Positions 16,677 through 22,195 of a stretch of DNA of 22,195 nt are shown here, one piece after another (the stretch's first letter is position 1; every line of letters starts with the position of its first letter). Below the pieces are notes generated by a model. It saw only the letters and a program-made list of their open reading frames with translations. It did not search any database and was not told the DNA's origin. The stretch covers positions 1-22,195 of the forward strand of contig JBCCFC010000039.1 in assembly GCA_039029935.1 (NCBI GenBank), in the 5' to 3' direction. The position numbers and the translations under genes are program-made. The stretch is from G039029935 sp039029935. Lineage in GTDB: Bacteria; Chloroflexota; Anaerolineae; Caldilineales; Caldilineaceae.

Positions 16677-17462
16677 ATGAATGTAACTGTAAAACTTTTT
16701 GCAACCTTGCGCCAACAAGCAGGTTGGTCACAACAACAGATTGAACTTAATACAGATGGCAGTACTGATGACAAGACAACCGCCTCAGCAACGATTCAAA
16801 CATTGATAGATACATTGGAACAACAATATCCCAACTTACAACTGACTGGCCGTTCGCTCTACGCAGCCGTCAACCAGGAGTACGTCCAGTTTGACCATCT
16901 ACTCCAAGAAGGTGATTGGGTGGGGCTTTTTCCGCCAGTTTCTGGTGGTTCGGGTGAAGGTGGATCAGGTGAAGGTGATTCTGGCGAATCAGATACACAG
17001 CCCAAGCTCTTTGAAATCACGACAAAGCCGTTGTCATTGGATGATGTGGCGGCACGGGTCACACGACCAGATTGTGGTGCAATCACCGTCTTTTCTGGCG
17101 TGGTGCGCGGCGCAACCAATACCGAGACGGGTGAGCGCAGCACTGATTTTCTGGAATACGAAGCCTATACGGAAATGGCCGAGAAGATGATGGCGCAGAT
17201 TGGTGAAGAAGTGAAGGGAAAATGGCCGATGGTGAAGTCAGTTAGCATTCTGCACCGCATCGGGCGCTGTGACATTGGTGAACCCAGCGTGGTCATTGCC
17301 GTGACAACACCCCATCGTGGTGATGGCTGCTTTGATGCCTGCCGCTATGCCATTGAACGTTTGAAGGCGATTGTGCCTATTTGGAAGCAGGAAAATTGGT
17401 CTGATGGGCAGGTGTGGGTTGAGGGGCCGCGTCAGCCGGAATTGGATTTGGTGCAGTCGTGA
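16677..17462 (+). CDS. MoaD-MoaE fusion, molybdopterin synthase (MoaX-like)
   Basis: This 261-residue protein joins both subunits of molybdopterin synthase, which adds two sulfurs to cyclic pyranopterin monophosphate. Residues 1-91 are the ubiquitin-like small subunit MoaD, ending with the conserved FPPVSGG, where the second Gly (91) is normally a free C-terminus carrying the thiocarboxylate. A Gly/Ser/Glu linker (92-109) follows. The rest is MoaE: FSGVVRG, LEYEAYTEMAEK, ILHRIGRCDIGE, TPHRGDGCFDACRYAIE and PIWKQE with the catalytic Lys. A GTG at 16650 would overlap moaC; the ATG at 16677 fits the family start (MNVTVKLFATLRQQ). Such fusions are known in mycobacteria (MoaX), where I recall cleavage after the Gly-Gly. 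Cleavage here is inferred, not shown. Confidence 0.93.
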   Translation: MNVTVKLFATLRQQAGWSQQQIELNTDGSTDDKTTASATIQTLIDTLEQQYPNLQLTGRSLYAAVNQEYVQFDHLLQEGDWVGLFPPVSGGSGEGGSGEGDSGESDTQPKLFEITTKPLSLDDVAARVTRPDCGAITVFSGVVRGATNTETGERSTDFLEYEAYTEMAEKMMAQIGEEVKGKWPMVKSVSILHRIGRCDIGEPSVVIAVTTPHRGDGCFDACRYAIERLKAIVPIWKQENWSDGQVWVEGPRQPELDLVQS

Positions 17463-17488
17463 GATAGAATGCTGTTTGGAGATCTGTT

Positions 17489-17563
17489 AGATTGGTCAAA
17501 TTAATTGAGGGATGACCAATTTTTTGAAAAAATGGGTAATCCCTCAATTCATTGGACCAATCT
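17489..17563. repeat. 75-base near-perfect palindrome downstream of the Moco genes
   Basis: Arms 17489-17513 and 17539-17563 match as inverted copies at 23 of 25 positions (AGATTGGTC..AATTGAGGGAT). The centre, ACCAATTTTTT/AAAAAATGGGT, is itself nearly self-complementary, so the entire element folds as one long hairpin. It begins 26 bases past the MoaD-MoaE stop codon. The T and A runs lie in the loop-proximal stem rather than after it, so a MITE-like element fits better than a standard terminator, but either use is possible. Confidence 0.88.
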
Positions 17564-17811
17564 GGATGTCTCGATACTTTCTCGGTCAAAGAAAGCGATT
17601 CCAAATATGATGAAGACCTCATACTACAGGTACGGTATCAAACTATTGTTAGCATTCATATCTTAAAGTTTATGAGTAGGTATTGTTGTGGATGAGAAAA
17701 AGATTGAAAGGAGAGAAGCGTTCTAGAGTGGGAAGTTGGCAGTAAATCATAAATCATTGATGTTTTGCGTGTATATTCAACCGTTCAACTCTTCAACCTT
17801 TATCAAAACTT
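17564..17811. other. Leader region of the dioxygenase gene, no gene seen
   Basis: This AT-rich stretch holds no recognisable coding frame. Near its end TTCAAC occurs three times with an 8-base period (17776, 17784, 17792), just before the ATG at 17812. An AAGGAGAG at about 17697 is followed by no usable open frame. A promoter for the dioxygenase gene should be here but no good hexamer pair stands out. Confidence 0.5.
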
Positions 17812-18663
17812 ATGAACCAATTACATCAAACAGAACAAGTTTTGCCAGAAGAAATCGCAAACTTTCAGCGCGATGGGGTGGTCGTGTTACGCCAGAAGTT
17901 TGACCGTGAATGGATTGACCTACTACGTACCACGATTGATGAGTCACTCAATCGGCCTAGTCCGCACTTGGTCAGTCATACCAAAGAGGCAAATGCGCCG
18001 GCCTATTATGAGGACTTTTGGTCGTGGAGTCTATTTGATGGCTTTGAAAAATTTGTGCGTAAGTCGCCAACCGCCGCCCATGCTTGTCAGCTACTGGATG
18101 CGCAACGCGTCAACTTGGTAATGGACAACTGGTTCATGCGCGAGGCTGGCTCCAAATCACGACCACCCTTTCACCAAGACCTTTCTTATTTCGATTTTTT
18201 TGGCACGATGTGTGTTCTCTGGCTGCCGCTAGAGCCTGTCACCAAAGAAAATGGCATTGCCTTTGTGCGTGGATCGCATCTGTGGGGCAAGCACTTTATG
18301 CGTGTCCGTTTTGGTGATGGACACAAGGCTGACACAGACGGTGCAGTTGAGGTCAACGGGGTGCGCTATGAAATCCCGCCGGATATCAACGCCAACCCAG
18401 ATGCCTATGATCTGGTTTCCTTTGATTTGGCGTTGGGCGACTGTCTCTATTTTGACATGCGCACCCTGCATGGCGGGCTGTCGGATGTCATCCCCACCGA
18501 GACGGTGCGTCGTTATACGCTGCGCATGACCAAAGAGGATGGTGTGTTGCGCTATCGTGGTGATTGGGCCAAAGGGGAGCGGGCCATGTTTGAGGCAGCT
18601 GGGTATTGCGAGGGGGATGCGATTGTAGGGGATTTCTTTCCGCAGTTATATCCGCGTATCTAA
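17812..18663 (+). CDS. Phytanoyl-CoA dioxygenase (PhyH) family protein
   Basis: This 283-residue cytoplasmic protein is a probable Fe(II)/2-oxoglutarate-dependent oxygenase. The iron site is visible as His121 and Asp123 in PPFHQDLSYFD and the distal His220 in YFDMRTLHGG, with Arg233/Arg234 in TVRRYTLRM as candidates to bind the 2-oxoglutarate carboxylate. Other PhyH marks are FQRDGVVVLRQ near the N-terminus and the ENGIAFVRGSHLWG strand. In this family substrates range from fatty acyl chains to small metabolites and antibiotics, so the reaction here is open. It stands alone on the plus strand and converges with the minus-strand nuclease-like gene. No Shine-Dalgarno is visible before the ATG. 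Confidence 0.9.
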   Translation: MNQLHQTEQVLPEEIANFQRDGVVVLRQKFDREWIDLLRTTIDESLNRPSPHLVSHTKEANAPAYYEDFWSWSLFDGFEKFVRKSPTAAHACQLLDAQRVNLVMDNWFMREAGSKSRPPFHQDLSYFDFFGTMCVLWLPLEPVTKENGIAFVRGSHLWGKHFMRVRFGDGHKADTDGAVEVNGVRYEIPPDINANPDAYDLVSFDLALGDCLYFDMRTLHGGLSDVIPTETVRRYTLRMTKEDGVLRYRGDWAKGERAMFEAAGYCEGDAIVGDFFPQLYPRI

Positions 18664-18690
18664 AGTTGAAAAATAAACCAAAAACATACG

Positions 18691-18775
18691 ACAGCAGATT
18701 TAGGTAGCGAACGGATTCTGACATCCGTGCGTGGAAATAATCCGTTCCAACCCCAAATCCGTTGTAGTGCAGCAT
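18691..18775. repeat. Imperfect palindromic repeat between convergent genes
   Basis: GAACGGATT (18709-18717) and AATCCGTTC (18739-18747) are perfect inverted copies, and the match extends outward imperfectly (CAGATTTAGG against CCCCAAATCCG). It fills the gap between the dioxygenase stop codon and the stop codon of the next minus-strand gene. No T-tract follows, so a dispersed repeat is the likeliest reading. Confidence 0.65.
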
Positions 18776-18785
18776 GACCGTTATT

Positions 18786-19445
18786 CTAATTTGCTATCTG
18801 CTCCACAATAATCTGCTTAAGTGCTTTCAAGATGCGTAGAATGTCAAATATCTCGTCAGTTAACGTCGAATAGTTACGGCTAATCATATACTGCTTATCT
18901 TCGAGGATCAGAAACCGCCAGTCATACCCAACGACATAGCATCCATAAATGGGGTGTGCGTTTTGATTCAGTGTTTGTCCCACGAGCATTGCCGCCAACG
19001 CTTGCCCTGCGGGGTCGCCATTAGGGTCCAGTGTACGTTTGTATTCGCTAAAAGCAAACATCGGGATTTCTGGTTCCCAATATCCAGTAGCGATGAGGCC
19101 ATCAGGTTCCCCGCTTAATTCGATATCATCTTTTACACCGGAGATTGTTGTACCAATTTTACGTCCTGCAAAGAAGTTAAACTGATATGGCTCCATAAAA
19201 TTAGCAATAGTAAAAATAGGACCGATAAAATGCATGGATAACTCTTGCTCATTCCACGCGTCATGACCAATAATCAGTCCTTTTTGGAACAAGGTAAGAA
19301 CACTCTTCTCTTGATCAGTAAGTGTGAACTTGGTATTGAGCCAACTATCCAATGTCGGGCTGGACCACGTACTTCGTAACCCAAACCACTTTTCTAAATT
19401 TATACGTGTACATTGCCCAAATGTATATGAGTTTTCTGTTTCCAC
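18786..19445 (-). CDS. Hypothetical protein with PD-(D/E)XK nuclease-like motif
   Basis: This 219-residue soluble protein was not firmly recognised. A GEPDGLIA segment followed about 15 residues later by FAFSEYKRT gives the D...ExK arrangement of PD-(D/E)XK nuclease-like folds, then a helix-like stretch GDPAGQALAAMLVGQTL. These resemble conserved proteins found near mobile DNA in cyanobacteria and Chloroflexota, but the function is unknown. The start is GTG at 19445: the codons just upstream include an in-frame stop, and AGGTGA lies a few bases before it. There is no signal peptide. It follows a truncated Rpn-like gene on the same strand, 181 bases away, with a hairpin in between. The Met-to-end length gives no sign of truncation. 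Confidence 0.6.
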   Translation of the reverse strand: METENSYTFGQCTRINLEKWFGLRSTWSSPTLDSWLNTKFTLTDQEKSVLTLFQKGLIIGHDAWNEQELSMHFIGPIFTIANFMEPYQFNFFAGRKIGTTISGVKDDIELSGEPDGLIATGYWEPEIPMFAFSEYKRTLDPNGDPAGQALAAMLVGQTLNQNAHPIYGCYVVGYDWRFLILEDKQYMISRNYSTLTDEIFDILRILKALKQIIVEQIAN

Positions 19446-19468
19446 AAGTCACCTACTTAGAAAGCCAG

Positions 19469-19492
19469 TTACGCAGATACCAGTCTGCGTAA
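19469..19492. repeat. Hairpin repeat before the PD-(D/E)XK-like gene
   Basis: TTACGCAGA (19469-19477) and TCTGCGTAA (19484-19492) form a perfect 9-bp stem with a 6-base loop, extended by GCC and GGC outside. On the minus strand it ends 14 bases before the AGGTGA of the downstream gene. It could be part of that gene's leader or a dispersed element. Confidence 0.65.
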
Positions 19493-19626
19493 GGCCATTC
19501 CACAGAATAAAGTTTCAATCGTCGACAAAAAATTAAGTAAAAGGGTGAATAGTTTAGTTCGCCTCATACCGCTCAAACAAAAATTACGATTCAGCCAAAG
19601 TCTCATCCAGCAACGCTTGGAACGCT

Positions 19627-20286
19627 TCATAGCCCCCATAACTGTCGAAACCAATTCAACAAAATGGATATGGCAGTTTTATCTGGCTCTCGTTGATAAA
19701 GCGCAAGCATTTCATCTTTCAATAAATCAATATCGAAATTCGTTTCAGCAAGAAAAATTGTTGAAACGATGTCCCTGATATCGAGCAATTTCTCTTTTAA
19801 AAACGAATTTTGTATAATTGGAAAATACCTAAATCGCGGTCTGTATTCACCTAAATTGGGATGTTCTTCAATTAACCCCGCTAGGTCAGTTGGCGCACTC
19901 CAGTTGTTACTGCCATTATACAGCAAAATCGGGGAGACGACTGGTAATTTGAACCCCCGTTCTCTGTCCTCTTTATCCATTTCTTTGATGTCATTAACAT
20001 AATCCATATAGTATAACAAGATATAGTATGCAAACCGCAACCCCATCAGACGATCAACTTTAGACTGAAATTCTGTCAAGATGATGATAAGGATGTCTTG
20101 GTCTTTCAGTTTGACCTTGTAAATGAGATCGCTCTCTCGCTTTTCATAACTGGGCGAAATAAACGTTTTGTTGACGCGTTCCAATGATGTTTTGTCGACT
20201 TGCGACACCCAGGGTTCCTTGACAAACAGAGCAGTAGCGATGTACTGACCGACTTTATCGACTACATGTTGGCACTCTATGCACAT
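19627..20286 (-). pseudogene. Rpn/YhgA-like PD-(D/E)XK nuclease, N-terminally truncated and possibly frameshifted
   Basis: From about LFVKEPWVSQVDK onward the frame matches the Rpn-like family of recombination-promoting nucleases: RESDLIYKVKLKDQ, IIILTEFQSKVD with the Glu-x-Gln of the active site, a run of aromatic residues, then LPVVSPILLYNG..W. Before that, the usual start (a short HSYKxLFS-type segment) is missing; the first 20 or so residues are the antisense of another coding fragment, so a junction lies near 20225. At the 3' end the frame stops after QLWGL at a run of five C (19633-19637, plus strand); losing one base would extend it in a coding-like way (GYEAFQALLDETLAES) to a stop at 19584. 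The remaining 219 residues are otherwise clean, so decay is recent or the protein is still made. Confidence 0.65.
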
Positions 20287-20543
20287 CGCTATACCCCCAC
20301 CGATGCGCGGATCGGTTTTCTCGACACCGAAATCAACAACAACACCAATCCATTTTCAGGGCATCGTGTTCATACATTGGGTGAGAACTTTACCACTGAC
20401 AACAACGTCTCGATGGCTCCCCGTTCCTCGCGCTATTGGGAGTTTAATCCCGCCAGTGCCTGTGACTTTATTTCCTACACCTTTGATGGTAACGGCGATG
20501 AGTTTGCCTTTAGCGTGATGACCGTTGATGGTGGAACCTTACA
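20226..20543 (+). pseudogene. Orphan internal fragment of an unrecognised protein
   Basis: On the plus strand this stretch reads as about 105 residues with natural protein composition (for example DVLTDFIDYMLALYAHRY, IGFLDTEINNNTN, YWEFNPASACDFISYTFDG). It has no start codon of its own with a ribosome site: upstream it becomes the antisense of the Rpn-like gene, and downstream it is cut by the left end of the insertion sequence at 20544. The Asn, Thr, Gly and Cys content suggests a secreted or surface protein, but I do not recognise the family. It is best read as a gene remnant captured by rearrangement. Confidence 0.5.
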
Positions 20544-20575
20544 GGGTTGTTTGAGGTCTAGTGGGGTGGGGGGTA
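20544..20575 (+). repeat. IS terminal inverted repeat, left
   Basis: Starts GGGTTGTTTGAGGTCTAGTG and matches the complement of 21881-21912 at about 28-29 of 32 positions. The transposase stop codon begins at the base right after it. Confidence 0.9.
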
Positions 20576-21829
20576 CTAACCGCAAGAGAGAATCATGCGG
20601 AGGCGGAAGTTATGAAAACTGGAGATACCAGAAGAGACCCGATTGACAAAACGAATTTTAGAATTCATGCCTTCAACAAACCCGCTAGTAATGCGATGGG
20701 TGAAAAAGTTGAGGATGTATTCGGACCAGTTTGTCAAGGTATTGCAAAAGGTATGGAGGGAAGGAAAGGGTAATTGACGAGCGCGCTCAATCCACTCAAA
20801 CAAAGCGGGACGAGCGAGTTGAGGAGAGGTATCAGTCTCAAACCAGTCATGCAGGTCTTGGCGTAGAGACCAAAGTTCGTAAAGGGAGGGGTGGTCAAGT
20901 TGAAGCTGTTCAAGTCGAGGCAAATCCTTTTTCTCGGAAAGGTTATCGCGATTTTTCAAGAGAAGGTAGCGAAGTCCCTTGAGTTGCGTTCGCTGTTCAT
21001 CCGTTTTGGCATCTTTCTGCGCTTTTCGTCGAGCCTCATGAATGGCTTCATGAAGATTTTGAACAACATGAAAACGGTCAGCAACGACAGAAACGTCAGG
21101 ATAAACCTCAAGAACCGCATCTCGATAGTGACTCCACAGGTCTGTGGCAGCACTCTCCAATCGTGACAGGTCAATGCCTGGCGTAGGCTCGTTTAACCAG
21201 TCGATCAGTCCCTGTTTGGTGCGGTCAGGCAATATATCAATCAGAATCCGTCTTTCTAAATCTGTTAGGACAAGAACATACTTCCCCTGTCCTTTCTGTG
21301 TACTGATTTCATCAATGCCTAATCGGGTCACTTGGATTGGATTCTCTCGGCGTTCATCTAATTTCAATTCGGCTGCTTTAAGGATAATTCCCTCTACTTT
21401 TTTATAGCCTAATTGGTAGATTTCTGTTAATGTTGATACTGCCTGTTTTCGTTTGGGGTCTGCGATTTCCTTTGCCAGTCTGTATGTATAGCTGCAATCT
21501 GGTACTATGTCTCGGATTTCTTGGGTGAAATGGTTTCTACACACCGTACAGTCAAACCTTCTTGAGTTAAATACCAAGCATGTACCCTTTCCATACAATG
21601 GTGTGTCACGAACTGTTCTTTGATCCTTGTATTCATGGATTTTCGTACTCACCATTCCACAACACGGACATACTGCGATTTCGTACTTTGGGGCACATAT
21701 AAATATATGCATTTCTTCTTCTTCGTCAAACTCTTGTCCAACTATCACTAGGTCTTTCAGCTCTAATAGGTTGGTTAAGATTTGATGCTGGTCGATTTTT
21801 TCTTGCGTTTCGAATATGCTTCTCGTCAT
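20576..21829 (-). CDS. ISL3-family transposase
   Basis: This 417-residue transposase is full-length. The N-terminal zinc-binding part has CPCCG (54-58) and a second pair in RRFDCTVC (Cys94, Cys97). The DDE catalytic residues can be placed at Asp173 in LGIDEIST, Asp251 in VVADRFHVVQN and Glu386 in GFVEGMNSKIR, all classic ISL3 segments. The frame has no stop or frameshift. An AAGGGA lies about 10 bases before the ATG. The gene ends exactly at the left inverted repeat, leaving about 50 bases between its start and the right repeat for a promoter. Function is cut-and-join movement of this element. Confidence 0.95.
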   Translation of the reverse strand: MTRSIFETQEKIDQHQILTNLLELKDLVIVGQEFDEEEEMHIFICAPKYEIAVCPCCGMVSTKIHEYKDQRTVRDTPLYGKGTCLVFNSRRFDCTVCRNHFTQEIRDIVPDCSYTYRLAKEIADPKRKQAVSTLTEIYQLGYKKVEGIILKAAELKLDERRENPIQVTRLGIDEISTQKGQGKYVLVLTDLERRILIDILPDRTKQGLIDWLNEPTPGIDLSRLESAATDLWSHYRDAVLEVYPDVSVVADRFHVVQNLHEAIHEARRKAQKDAKTDEQRTQLKGLRYLLLKNRDNLSEKKDLPRLEQLQLDHPSLYELWSLRQDLHDWFETDTSPQLARPALFEWIERARQLPFPSLHTFCNTLTNWSEYILNFFTHRITSGFVEGMNSKIRFVNRVSSGISSFHNFRLRMILSCG

Positions 21830-21880
21830 TTGACTATCCCTTGTTTGGCTTGCATAATTTTGACTATATTTTCTTTATTC

Positions 21881-21912
21881 TACCTCCTACCCCACTAAAC
21901 CTCAAACAACCC
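21881..21912 (-). repeat. IS terminal inverted repeat, right
   Basis: Ends CTAAACCTCAAACAACCC; its complement matches 20544-20575 with about 3-4 mismatches. It lies 52 bases upstream of the transposase start codon. Confidence 0.9.
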
Positions 21913-22195
21913 GAGAAACTAAAGATCCAGAAAATTGTAGACCGCCACAAGCTCAAACTAATTGTTATCGATCTTGAGAGGAAACAAATCGTAAATTTTA
22001 TCCCATTCAATCTTTCTTCAAAGATAAACTCCAGATCGTGTTGAATTTTCATTCCTCCCAAATCCAGAATAGCATTGGGATCCAATTTGATATCTGCTTC
22101 TTGCTGGCCCAAATTAAAATAATTGATAATGATATCGAAAAGTGGATTTCGGCTGATGTCCCGGGTCAGGTTCAAATCCTCGACCAATTTGTCCA
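21913..22195 (-). pseudogene. Non-ribosomal peptide synthetase condensation domain remnant
   Basis: The minus-strand frame enters from the window edge as DKLVEDLNLTRDISRNPLFD, an exact match to the condensation-domain core motif C7 (RDxSRNPL). It continues IIINYFNLGQQE and later HDLEFIFEERLNGIKF, the usual strand pattern after C7. The last 25 or so residues before the IS (SITISLSLW..STIFWIF) fit the family poorly, apart from STI, so decay or a small shift is possible. The insertion sequence then cuts the frame; adenylation and carrier domains that should follow are absent. The 5' part lies outside the window. A peptide synthetase gene was therefore once here, or its remainder lies elsewhere in the genome. 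Confidence 0.8.

Larger units (their letters stand above)
20544..21912 (-). mobile_element. Complete ISL3-like insertion sequence
   Basis: This 1369-bp element has 32-bp terminal inverted repeats with about 3-4 mismatches and one transposase gene filling nearly all of it. Length, repeat size and transposase type fit the ISL3 family, which normally makes 8-bp target duplications. The bases beside the ends are ACCTTACA on the left and GAGAAACT on the right, so no duplication is seen. The left flank is a fragment of an unknown protein and the right flank a peptide synthetase domain. The element looks intact and might still move. Confidence 0.92.

Noticed and set aside
19469..19654. Minus-strand open frame of 61 codons overlapping the end of the Rpn-like gene
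   Set aside because: Its frame matches neither the nuclease nor the coding-like extension, and its translation has no family character.
21841..22044. Plus-strand open frame across the right IS end
   Set aside because: It crosses the IS boundary and is antisense to the condensation-domain remnant, so it is chance.

Overview
The window reads like a stretch of chromosome from a free-living bacterium of moderate GC content, most likely a Chloroflexota relative. This placement is inferred from gene style only: an M14 carboxypeptidase with a GGIHGGYEWNT motif, a secreted subtilase ending in a hydrophobic FLPVV tail, a MoaD-MoaE fusion, and many short palindromic repeats between genes. No rRNA, tRNA or CRISPR array was seen.

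Layout. Positions 52-4479 (minus strand) hold an alpha-ketoglutaric semialdehyde dehydrogenase, a Memo/LigB-like protein and a secreted subtilisin with a clear terminator. A divergent cytochrome P450 follows at 4812-6140. A minus-strand cluster at 6227-10551, read from right to left, is MoxR ATPase, DUF58 protein, ketopantoate reductase-like protein and lipoprotein M14 carboxypeptidase. A plus-strand block at 10884-17462 holds two multidomain signalling proteins (REC-like-GAF-kinase-REC and REC-PAS-kinase), then molybdenum cofactor genes moeA, moaC and a moaD-moaE fusion. A phytanoyl-CoA dioxygenase-family gene is at 17812-18663.

The right end (18786-22195) differs. It has a GTG-started PD-(D/E)XK-like hypothetical protein, an Rpn-like nuclease that seems to lack its normal N-terminus and may be frameshifted, an orphan piece of an unrecognised protein on the opposite strand, a complete ISL3-like insertion sequence (20544-21912) with 32-bp inverted repeats, and the C-terminal part of a non-ribosomal peptide synthetase condensation domain running off the window edge. 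The IS flanks do not match as a target duplication and belong to unrelated genes, so the region looks like a rearrangement scar.

Almost every intergenic gap carries a different palindromic element, some touching the stop codons of flanking genes. The signalling genes lie just upstream of the molybdenum cofactor genes (21 bases from kinase stop to moeA start), so co-transcription is possible. I found no convincing wholly new system. The most unusual items are the MoaD-MoaE fusion with an exposed internal Gly-Gly and flexible linker, the orphan Memo-like protein with the full set of expected metal-site residues, and the mosaic right end.
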